Assembly: GCA_951394045.1 (NCBI GenBank)
Contig: OX595997.1
Span: forward strand, 1,240,001-1,304,000
Direction: 5' to 3'
Source of the DNA: Nitzschia sp. DOCU1
Taxonomy: Eukaryota; Bacillariophyta; Bacillariophyceae; Bacillariales; Bacillariaceae
DNA length: 64,000 nucleotides
Below the pieces are notes generated by a model. The model did no database searches. It was not told the origin of the DNA and saw nothing but the letters and a program-made list of their open reading frames with translations. Positions 40,518 to 48,947 of the stretch are shown one piece after another; position 1 is the stretch's first letter; the number at the start of each line of letters is the position of its first letter. The position numbers and the translations under genes were made by a program.

Positions 40518-42392
40518 ATGACGACACCCACGGCGGTACTTTCTCGTTGGAAGCTGTTGGCGTCATTGCTGTTGATTCTGGCGAGAAGTGCGTCATCGGC
40601 AACACACAAATTAGTGGAACCTTTGCCTACGCCCAAGCCCCCCAGAGCCAAGAAATGCGGCATTTATTTTGCCCCCAGTACCATCCCTGGTGCTGGGATG
40701 GGTATGTTTGCGGGCGATATCGCATATGAGAAAGGGGACATGGTCTCTGACTCTGAGGTGACCATTCCCCTGTTTGAACTTGATTGGCACAATAGCAATC
40801 GCTGGTACACGTTTCTGTGGAATGAATACTGGTGGTTGCCTAAATCGTTTGGTGGCATGGATCAAGAGGTGGAAGATATGGAAAACTTGTATGCTTGCAG
40901 CCCAGGATTTGGAGCGGCAGTAAATTGTCGTTTGAATTTGGTGAATGTTAAGGATGCCAAACATACGGAGCAAATGGGAATGAGTGGCGTCTCCTCAGAG
41001 TCTCCAGGAGCGGGGGCATTTACTCCTTATTTCGGTCGACAATTTTTAGCAACGACATACATCCCCCCGGGATTCGAGTTCTTTATAAGTTACGGTGAAG
41101 GCTACTTTACAACTCGAAAGACGTATGACACTGTGCCACTCAAGAAGAGTTATGAAAGAGCCGATAGGTTCCTGCAACGCCTTTTGAGACTTCGAGAACG
41201 CGTTCCTGCTTTGAAGGGGGGTTCAAAGGGCGATGACCTTTCTGCAGATTTGTACAATTTCATTCTCAATGACATTCCCTACAAGTCACGGACCATATCT
41301 GCTTTGCCAACCAACGTGTCGATCATTGAACACGTTTTGGTCACTGGCGGAACCGCTAATGCCACCTACAACGAAAGCATTCGAGATTTGGACTGGCTTG
41401 AAGAGCACGGTCAGTGTGCGGACAATATCAAAGACGGCAAAAGTACACTGCTACATGCAGGGCGTGGGGCGTTTGCCAATCGATTCATTCCCAAAGGAGG
41501 ACTTGTTTCGCCTGCACCTCTCATTCAAATTAGTAACCGTGACACTTTGACAATGTACGATAAAAAATGGAACCAAGTCGGTTTGCCGGAACGCAATAGT
41601 TCGGCACCCTATCATCACCAGCTGTTGTTGAACTACTGCTTTGGTCACCGTGAGTCCTCATTGCTACTCTGTCCCTATGGATTGCTGACGCTACTCATCA
41701 ATCATTCCCATAAGAATCCGAATGCCAAGGTGGAATGGAGCAAGAACTTGCGACACCCGGAATGGCTTAATACGAGTCATCAGAAGTGGCAAAAGATCAG
41801 GCATGCGGGACTGTCGTTTGATATTGTCGCGATGCGGGATATCGAAGAAGACGAAGAAATATTCATCGATTACGGTATTGAATGGGAAACGGCCTGGCAG
41901 GAGCATGTCGCCAAATTTGATGCCCCCCGTAGAGGCTACATGCCGGCTTTTGAAATGAACAATCAAATCGACCTACAGGTCAAGACGATCTATGAGGTCG
42001 ACTATGAAAATATAGAGGGCATATTCACGTTTTGTCGAAAGACGATGGTGGACTTTGCCCTTGGCAAAGACGATGCCCTGGCAGACGACGACGATTTTGA
42101 AGTGGAGGTCAAAGATATGCATCGCGAAGGCTGTTACCCCTGTCGTGTTGTCCACCGCAATCACAATGATAGTTATATCGTCGAGCTCTTTGTACGTGAG
42201 GTCGTCCCTCATAGCTCCGGATTCTGGAGCGAGGAAATCGACCATGTGAAATACGTGTTGTTTGACGTCCCGAGGGATACGTTTTACTTCCACGATGACT
42301 TTTACATGCGCGATCATTTTCAATCTTGGTCCTTTCGTCACGATATGAGAATTCCAGATGAAATCTTCCCGGATGCGTGGCGCGACTTGTAG
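40518..42392 (+). CDS. Tandem-SET-domain secretory protein, copy 2
   Basis: The 624-residue protein is co-linear with copy 1. The first 300 residues are nearly identical (first SET-like domain CGIYFAPSTIPGAGMGMFAG, EFFISYGEGYF). One codon is missing relative to copy 1 (ALPTNV for ALPRTNV). The segment corresponding to about 335-390 differs strongly (SNRDTLTMYDKKWNQVGLPE), after which identity returns. The second SET domain is intact: LLINHSHKNPNAKVEWS and IEEDEEIFIDYGIEWETAW. It ends, like copy 1, at FPDAWRDL and stop. Signal peptide and probable secretion are as for copy 1. The shared tail end indicates that copies 1 and 2 came from one tail-less ancestor. Confidence 0.85.
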   Translation: MTTPTAVLSRWKLLASLLLILARSASSATHKLVEPLPTPKPPRAKKCGIYFAPSTIPGAGMGMFAGDIAYEKGDMVSDSEVTIPLFELDWHNSNRWYTFLWNEYWWLPKSFGGMDQEVEDMENLYACSPGFGAAVNCRLNLVNVKDAKHTEQMGMSGVSSESPGAGAFTPYFGRQFLATTYIPPGFEFFISYGEGYFTTRKTYDTVPLKKSYERADRFLQRLLRLRERVPALKGGSKGDDLSADLYNFILNDIPYKSRTISALPTNVSIIEHVLVTGGTANATYNESIRDLDWLEEHGQCADNIKDGKSTLLHAGRGAFANRFIPKGGLVSPAPLIQISNRDTLTMYDKKWNQVGLPERNSSAPYHHQLLLNYCFGHRESSLLLCPYGLLTLLINHSHKNPNAKVEWSKNLRHPEWLNTSHQKWQKIRHAGLSFDIVAMRDIEEDEEIFIDYGIEWETAWQEHVAKFDAPRRGYMPAFEMNNQIDLQVKTIYEVDYENIEGIFTFCRKTMVDFALGKDDALADDDDFEVEVKDMHREGCYPCRVVHRNHNDSYIVELFVREVVPHSSGFWSEEIDHVKYVLFDVPRDTFYFHDDFYMRDHFQSWSFRHDMRIPDEIFPDAWRDL

Positions 42393-43335
42393 CATTTCAA
42401 GTCAAGAGTCAAGGTGGCGATGGGATCGACAGGCAAAGGCGGGACGGCGAAGATGACACAGCCGGTCGGCAACATGAATCACTAATCCTGATGATTTGCT
42501 TTCATCTGATCACTCTCTTGATAACAACCAGAAGGTTGGCTTCTTCTCCTGCTCTGTTGCTCTTCTAGGATAGGAAAACGGATGATGCTTGCATTTCACC
42601 GGCATTGAAAGTACAACAAGTCTGGGTATCGGGCACCAAACGGAAAACAAGACCCTGGAAGAGCGACCACAATTTGCTTGCGTGCCTCAGCAGATGGATT
42701 CTATTGCATCTTTGGATACAATATCATCGAACCAACGTGACTCAATAGCTGAACAGGAATGCATATGTCATGTTCTTCTTCTAGCGTTGGAACAAACGGT
42801 GAAGGCTGAAGGTGTCGATATCTTGACTCCAGGACCGTATTGGGGCTGTGGTGCGACCAAGGCGCCATGAATTAGCGGAAAGTGTAGATCATATCATTGC
42901 TATAGAAAGAGAGTATCGATAACTGACGCCTTTGTTACGAACTAATGGTATTGGTTCTAATCGGTATCACTACAATTTTTATGAGCTGTGCTTGATTTCT
43001 AGTTGGCATCCGGATTTTCAGTCGTTAGTTAGTGAGTGATGTCATCTTTCGACTTATTGGACCTTGCCAAGTCCGCGCGCGCGAACGCACCGCCATTACC
43101 AGGTATTCCCAGAAGATTTCGCCCCCGCCTCATCTCGCCGTCATTTTTTTAGCCTCGTCCATCAGCGGCAGAAGAGTTCAAACGGATCTTTGCGCTGAGA
43201 AGCACTCAAACAATGTTTTCGTGATCGTCGAACATCAAACGGATCTTTGCGCTGAGAAGCACTCAAACATTGTTTTCGTCATCGTCGAACATTAAAACGC
43301 CAACATATTTCATTGTTTCAGAAGAAGGAGCAAAT
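42393..43335. other. Intergenic; 5' region of SET array unit 3
   Basis: The sequence directly after the copy 2 stop still aligns codon for codon with part of the copy 3 tail for about 45 bp. A 57-bp tandem repeat lies at 43179-43292. An open frame at 42589-42870 has no recognisable domain. The rest shows no gene. Confidence 0.5.
43179..43292. repeat. 57-bp tandem repeat, two copies, upstream of SET copy 3
   Basis: Copies at 43179-43235 and 43236-43292 both begin CAAACGGATCTTTGCGCTGA and end with ATCGTCGAACAT. They differ at only a few bases. A related single block sits at 39674 after copy 1. Confidence 0.9.
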
Positions 43336-45429
43336 ATGACGTTCACGGCGGTATTTTCTCGTTGGATTCTGGTGGCGTCGTCGCTATTGGCGGTTTCGCG
43401 AAGTGAGTCGTCAGCAGCACACAAATTAGTGGAACCTTTGCCTACACCCAAGCCCCACAGAGCCAAGAAATGCGGCATTTATTTTGCCCCCAGTACCATC
43501 CCTGGTGCTGGGATGGGCATGTTTGCGGGCGATATCGCATATGAGAAAGGAGATATGGTGGCCGACTCTGATGTTATGATCCCCGTGTTTGAACTTGATT
43601 GGCACAATGATCATGCCTGGTACACTTTTCTATGGAATGAATACACGTGGTCTCCGTCAATGTTTGACGGTATGGAACAAGAGGTGGAAGATATTGATCA
43701 ATTGCATGCTTGTAGCCCAGGATTTGGAGCGGCAGTAAATTGCCGGTTAAATTTGGTGAATGTCCAAGATGCCGAAGATACGTGGCAAATGGGAACGAGT
43801 GGCGTCTCCTCAGAGTCTCCAGGAGCGGGGGCATTTACTCCTTATTTCGGTCGACAATTCCAAGCAACCAAACACATTCCCCCAGGTATGGAGCTGTACG
43901 TAAGTTACGGTGAAAGCTACTTTTCCAGCCGGGATGCTTATGAAACGGTACCATTGAGAAAGAGTTTCAAAAATGCTGATACCCTTCTACAACGCCTTTT
44001 GAGACTTCGAGAACGCGTTCTCGCTTTGAGGGGGGGTCCCCAGGGGGATGCACTTTTTGAAGAATTGTACAATTTCATTCTCAATGACTTGCCCTACAAG
44101 TCACGGGCCATGTATGCTTTGCCGTCCAACGTGTCCATCATTGAACACGTTTTGGCGACTGGCGGAACGGCTAATGCCACCTACAACGAAAGCATTCGGG
44201 ATTTGGACTGGCTTGAAGAGCACGGTCAGTGTATGGACAATATCAAAGACGGCAAAAGTACACTTCCACATGCAGGGCGTGGGGCCTTTGCCAATCGATT
44301 CATTCCCAAAGGAGGACTTGTTTCGCCTGCGCCTCTTATTCAGATTGGCGACCGTGGGATTTTCACAATGTACAATCACAAAAGGAACCGCAAAGGTTTG
44401 CTGCAGCGCGACGCGTCTTCGCCCTATCATCACCAGATGTTGTTGAACTATTGCTTTGGCCACAACGACTCCTCACTGTTACTCTGTCCATATGGGTTGT
44501 TGACACTCCTCATCAATCATTCCCATAAGAATCCGAATGCCAAGGTGGAATGGAGCAAGAACTTGCGACACCCGAAATGGCTCAATACGAGTTATCACCA
44601 CTGGCACAAGACCAAACATTCGGGACTGTCGTTTGACATTGTTGCGTTGCGCGATATCGAAGAAGACGAAGAAATATTCATCGATTACGGTATTGAATGG
44701 GAAACGGCCTGGCAGGAGCATGTCGCCAAATTTGATGCCCCCCGTAGAGGCTACATGCCGGCTTTTGAAATGAACAATCAAATCGACCTACAGGTCAAGA
44801 CGATCTATGAGGTCGACTATGAAAATATAGAGGGCATATTCACGTTTTGTCGAAAGACGATGGTGGACTTTGCCCTGGGCAAAGACGATGCTCTGGCAGA
44901 CGACGACGATTTTGAAGTGGAGGTCAAAGATCTGTGGGGCGAAGGATGCTACCCCTGTCGTGTTGTCCACCGCAATCACAATGATAGTTATATCGTCGAG
45001 CTCTTTGTACGTGAGGTCGTCGAACATAGCTCTGGATTCTGGAGCGAGGAAATCGACCATGTGAAATACGTGTTGTTTGACGTCCCGAGGGATACGTTTT
45101 ACTTCCACGATGACTTTTACATGCGCGATCATTTTCAATCTTGGTCCTTTCGGCACGATATGAGAATTCCAGATGAAATCTTCCCGGATGTGTGGCGTGA
45201 CTCCCTTAATCCCAAGCCAAAGCGCAGGGTGGCGACAGACGAAGAGGAGGAGTGGGAGGAGGAAGAATACGATGAGGAGGACGATGACGAAGACGACCAC
45301 CAACAAGAAACAAAAGAGTCAAACGATGATAGTGAAGGGGATTCGAACGACCCAAATCGGAAGCAAGTGCGCAAGAAGGTCGAGGGGTCAGCTCAGAAGC
45401 CACCCGATAGGCATAAAGATGAACTATAG
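43336..45429 (+). CDS. Tandem-SET-domain protein with acidic tail and C-terminal KDEL (ER lumen), copy 3
   Basis: The 697-residue protein has a signal peptide (about 1-28, WILVASSLLAVSRSES) and the same two-SET layout as copies 1 and 2: CGIYFAPSTIPGAGMGMFAG, GFGAAVNCRLNLVN, ELYVSYGE, then HAGRGAFANRF, LLINHSHKNPNAKVEWS and IEEDEEIFIDYGIEWETAW. It then continues past the point where the others stop, with about 75 residues rich in Glu and Asp (about 635-675), a basic patch, and the last four residues Lys-Asp-Glu-Leu. Acidic tail plus KDEL is the arrangement of calreticulin-like ER proteins, so this should be a soluble ER-lumen enzyme. If active, it would methylate secretory-pathway proteins. 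I infer this is the ancestral full-length form. No introns. Confidence 0.85.
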   Translation: MTFTAVFSRWILVASSLLAVSRSESSAAHKLVEPLPTPKPHRAKKCGIYFAPSTIPGAGMGMFAGDIAYEKGDMVADSDVMIPVFELDWHNDHAWYTFLWNEYTWSPSMFDGMEQEVEDIDQLHACSPGFGAAVNCRLNLVNVQDAEDTWQMGTSGVSSESPGAGAFTPYFGRQFQATKHIPPGMELYVSYGESYFSSRDAYETVPLRKSFKNADTLLQRLLRLRERVLALRGGPQGDALFEELYNFILNDLPYKSRAMYALPSNVSIIEHVLATGGTANATYNESIRDLDWLEEHGQCMDNIKDGKSTLPHAGRGAFANRFIPKGGLVSPAPLIQIGDRGIFTMYNHKRNRKGLLQRDASSPYHHQMLLNYCFGHNDSSLLLCPYGLLTLLINHSHKNPNAKVEWSKNLRHPKWLNTSYHHWHKTKHSGLSFDIVALRDIEEDEEIFIDYGIEWETAWQEHVAKFDAPRRGYMPAFEMNNQIDLQVKTIYEVDYENIEGIFTFCRKTMVDFALGKDDALADDDDFEVEVKDLWGEGCYPCRVVHRNHNDSYIVELFVREVVEHSSGFWSEEIDHVKYVLFDVPRDTFYFHDDFYMRDHFQSWSFRHDMRIPDEIFPDVWRDSLNPKPKRRVATDEEEEWEEEEYDEEDDDEDDHQQETKESNDDSEGDSNDPNRKQVRKKVEGSAQKPPDRHKDEL

Positions 45430-45970
45430 AAATAACATCGCTGCTTCGTTTCTTCTTGTAGCTGGTAGGGAACTTACACCATTGGCTGATTCTCGTCGTC
45501 TTTTTCACTCTGGTCGTGGGCGATCGGTCCAACGTTTGGTCTACAACTCACACACATTCGCTAGAGCATTAGTTTTCCTTTTATACATTGCTTGTTCTAC
45601 CGTTTGAGCATAATTGCTAAACGAGAACATATTCTATCTTGGAAATGGTAAAGACGAGACTGAGAAGCTTTCATATTCGAAACGAAGTGAACAGCCAATC
45701 TACAAGAGGTACCAGGTCCTGACTGTGAATGGCCATCAAGCATGGACTGCGATCCAATTTGAAAGTTCCGAGCGACCATCCTAAGGTCTTGACTTGTAAA
45801 TGAAATTTGTATGTTGGATTGAAAGCAATCGGCCGCCGTCCAAGATCTCTACTCGAAGAGAGGAGAGTCGTTTCGTTCCCACTCAGAGTAGATAAAGAGA
45901 CCAGTCAAACAAGTAGGATCCCTTCGTCATGGTCTGGTCACAACAACTCCCACACCACTTTGTTGACGAT
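45430..45970. other. Intergenic between convergent genes, 541 bp
   Basis: This should hold the 3' ends of copy 3 and of the endonuclease-like gene. No gene or repeat was recognised. Confidence 0.4.
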
Positions 45971-46924
45971 TCAAATGTCTGGAAGTAGCTCCACGGCGAT
46001 CGGATAATGATCCGAAAGTTCTTCTCCATGGGCTTGTCGGATAATTTTGCTAGACGTGCATCGCAGGGGCAAGAATTCAATGTATCCATTGTTGCCATCG
46101 TTCATCCTATCAATGCCAAAGATGTAGTCGATGCGTCCACAGTCTTTTGGATAGCACACTAGAGAATTCCCCACTGCATAGGTTTGTTCCAAGTCCTCTG
46201 CCAAAAAGTCCCTCCAACCTCTACTTGCAAAGAGATCTTGGAATTCGTCTTCATCTGTAGTCTTGACATTGAAATCCCCTACCACCAACACACCCGTCTC
46301 TGACCAGGAGTTGTTTTGATCACTATTTGATTGCTCTTTGATCGCTTTCAAAGTAGATTGCATGAAAAGTGTAATTTCTTGGACCTGTAGTCGCTTGTTG
46401 TCGACATTCCAAGGATCTAGGTGGGCATTGAATACTAGTAGATTGTATTTGCCATTCCAGGCAGCAATATCCGCCCACAAGGTTGCCTCTACTCCTTTTC
46501 GAGATTTGGATCGACTCTTGGTAAAGGTATGTTTGGATCGGTAAACACACTTGGCCGCAGAGGGACGTGCCATGTCATAGAGGCCACCCGTTGGAAGAAT
46601 GACATGAAAATAAAGGGTATAGAAGAGTTCCGCCAGTGAACCCGTGACCCATCTCCCTAGAAAGGGTGTTCGAGAGACTGGAAGGTCAAAGGAACTATTA
46701 TGCACGGGACTTGCATCCCCAACAGCTGACTTTGATGATGGCGGTGGTAGAGTCAATTCCGCAAATCCACTTCCCCAGACTTCTTGCAAGAAACAGAGAT
46801 CAAACTGACGAAGAAAGCTTTGGATTCGCACCGCTCGACGTTCCGGATACGTGATTCGATTCTGATTGAACTGTCGGGCCACCAAATACGTGTTGAAACT
46901 CACGAGCTTTAACGGTACCACCAT
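45971..46924 (-). CDS. Endonuclease/exonuclease/phosphatase family protein, neutral sphingomyelinase-like
   Basis: The protein has 317 residues from the first ATG. All EEP superfamily motifs are present: LVSFNTYLV (Asn11), FLQEVWG (Glu48, metal ligand), LLVFNAHLDPWN (about 163-174), VLVVGDFNV (about 207-215, catalytic Asp-Phe-Asn), DCGRIDYIFGID (about 262-273) and ELSDHYPIAVEL (Asp-His pair near the C-terminus). The QEVWG and DPWN variants and the size point to neutral sphingomyelinase or a related phosphodiesterase rather than a DNA repair enzyme. There is no signal peptide from this start, but an upstream exon cannot be excluded because the frame remains open before the ATG. Confidence 0.8.
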   Translation of the reverse strand: MVVPLKLVSFNTYLVARQFNQNRITYPERRAVRIQSFLRQFDLCFLQEVWGSGFAELTLPPPSSKSAVGDASPVHNSSFDLPVSRTPFLGRWVTGSLAELFYTLYFHVILPTGGLYDMARPSAAKCVYRSKHTFTKSRSKSRKGVEATLWADIAAWNGKYNLLVFNAHLDPWNVDNKRLQVQEITLFMQSTLKAIKEQSNSDQNNSWSETGVLVVGDFNVKTTDEDEFQDLFASRGWRDFLAEDLEQTYAVGNSLVCYPKDCGRIDYIFGIDRMNDGNNGYIEFLPLRCTSSKIIRQAHGEELSDHYPIAVELLPDI

Positions 46925-47369
46925 GCTATTGAAGCGGTGCACAGTAAATCTTTGGAGGGATGCATCTTGGTCATAGTTTTTGCGTTGTGACGATGGTATG
47001 TGTGGTGCTCATCGACATGAGCGTGATGCGCGGGTGGTGCGAATTCTTTAAAAAAATAAGCTTTCTGTTATTCTGCCGTTAAACAGCATATGTAGATAAG
47101 GGGCATATTATTCCTAAACGCGTCGGTCCCATGCCGTCCGTCCTCCCACCTACCGGTATCTTGCCCCATGCTGGCGGGGGAGCGAAAAGTTCGGGAGCGC
47201 GCGGCCGTTCCCTTTCACCTTTTGCTTTTTGGCATCTCGGCAGCAGATTCTCGGAAGAAGGGAAGTGCGTTTGTTGTCTCGCTGGTTACAATTTCCGTTT
47301 CCTTTCTCCTTGCAACTCGTCGATGCTGCCATTTGTCTTTTACCACAGCAATGAACTAGAAAGAATCCT
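46925..47369. other. Divergent promoter region, 445 bp
   Basis: This lies between the endonuclease-like gene (minus) and the FkbM gene (plus). Short frames on both strands are not convincing. Confidence 0.4.
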
Positions 47370-48805
47370 ATGAATCTAAGGATAGTTCGATCGCCTGCTG
47401 GCCGCAAACCGGCCATTACGAATAACAATGTCAGAGATGACGATGAAAGTTTTCTCAGTCGGCACTTCTTGACGATTGCACTCTTTGTGGCGGTTGCCAT
47501 CTTGACTGTACGGCAACTGCAAATGACGAGATTAGACATCTACTTTCCCCCAGAATATTACGACGTCTTTTTCGCTCCAACTCATATTGTCCTGAGACCC
47601 ACACCGTTGGGGGAGTTTGTCGAGCCTCAGTGCACCGAAGAGCAGGCAGAACAGCAGTCAAATTTGGCGTGTGAACACTGGTATAAAGCACGCAACAACC
47701 TCGAGCCATATTACCCTCTTCTTCGAAAATACCTTCCTGACGCTCAGACTCTAGTGGATGTGGGGGCCAACAAGGGTTTAGTCTCGGCTCGCTGGCTGGA
47801 ACTATGGAGACCGAAATTACAAGTTACCGTCCAGAATCTAGTGCAGACCGTCGTTCGACCGACCTTCAAAGCCAACAATCTCAAGGAAAGCCCATGTGGA
47901 AAAATTAACATGTGCAAAGAGGTCGATCATAGGGATCGTGCATACATGAGGGCAGCTCCGATTCCCTTGTTGACAGGGTCAGACGACGAATTTTGTGTGC
48001 ACAGTTTTGAGCCGTCGGTCGAACTAGTTGAAATGCACACCCAAAGTCGAACATTGAATTTCTCAAGATACTCGAAGCCGGAAGTAAAGAAGGCTTGGAA
48101 ATGGCATCGAATGGCACTTTCGAGTTACAATGCAGAAATAGGTTTCTTATCTGGATGGCGAGAAGACAACCACATTCGCGGTGCTACAAGCCTGCCAACT
48201 GTCAAGACCAGAGTCGCTACTTTGGATGCTTTGGCCTACGACGATCGGCTGTTTGGGGGAGACAAGGGCGATGCAAAAGCTGCTCTACCTAGACTGCTCG
48301 ATATTGTCAAAATCGATGTAGAATTTGTAGATCTGGAGGTATTGCAAGGTGCTAGCCAATTATTGGCCGACAAACGCATTCGAGTCATCATGTGGGAAAT
48401 GCCGAATCAATATCCCGCCGTTTTTGAGGCCATGAACAACACGGTTGTTAAAAACTTTGGAGAATTGTTCAACTTTTTGAATGAAAAGGCAGGAATGACT
48501 TGCTATTTTCCTGGCAAGCGTAACAAATTTTTCAAAATCACGGGTACGTTGCTATCATATGAACGGGAATGTCAAGATTTTGAATCCAGAGTTGTAGCTC
48601 ACATGGCGTCGTCTCCCATAAAATCACAGGTTGTCACCACAGTCTGCATAACCTACAGTGCGAATTTTTGCATACCAACACCCTTTGTGTGCAGCGTGAA
48701 TTGGCGGTGCAGCTCTACTTTGCTTTGGAAGAAATGGCCTTGAACAAAGCCATGGAGGATGAAAATGCAATGCCAGTATTTCGACTTGAGGAGAGTCAGT
48801 TTTAG
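47370..48805 (+). CDS. FkbM-family methyltransferase, type II membrane protein
   Basis: Two exons are inferred: 47370-48543 and 48630-48805, with an 86-bp intron (gtacgt...tcacag, phase 1). Without splicing the frame runs on into a low-quality tail; splicing gives a conserved-looking end (CHHSLHNLQCEFLHTNTLC and VQRELAVQLYFALEEMAL) and 449 residues. Residues 33-47 form the membrane anchor. The SAM-binding motif I is TLVDVGANKGLVSARWLE (about 127-144); DIVKIDVEFVDLEVLQGA (about 311-328) is the FkbM motif with Asp and Glu. Such enzymes O-methylate sugars or small molecules; a membrane form in the Golgi suggests glycan methylation. The substrate is unknown. Confidence 0.8.
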
Positions 48806-48947
48806 GATTTCGTCAAACCTTGTTGACATTTTGGGTGCAAGAGAAACTTTGTCCGCGGCAGCTGCATATCGTATTATCTTCTAATCGAGAGAGTTATCAA
48901 TGACTAGAAGAGTATGCTGATAAATCGTCCAAAGCAAATTGCCTATT
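48806..48947. other. Short convergent intergenic region
   Basis: These 142 bp hold both 3' ends. Nothing else was seen. Confidence 0.4.

Noticed and set aside
43179..43292. CRISPR-like array
   Set aside because: Only two units with no spacers between them, in a eukaryotic promoter; it is a simple tandem duplication.
48544..48743. Unspliced C-terminus of the first FkbM gene
   Set aside because: Removing an 86-bp GT-AG intron gives a longer, more conserved-looking end; the unspliced tail is Ser/Thr/Val nonsense.
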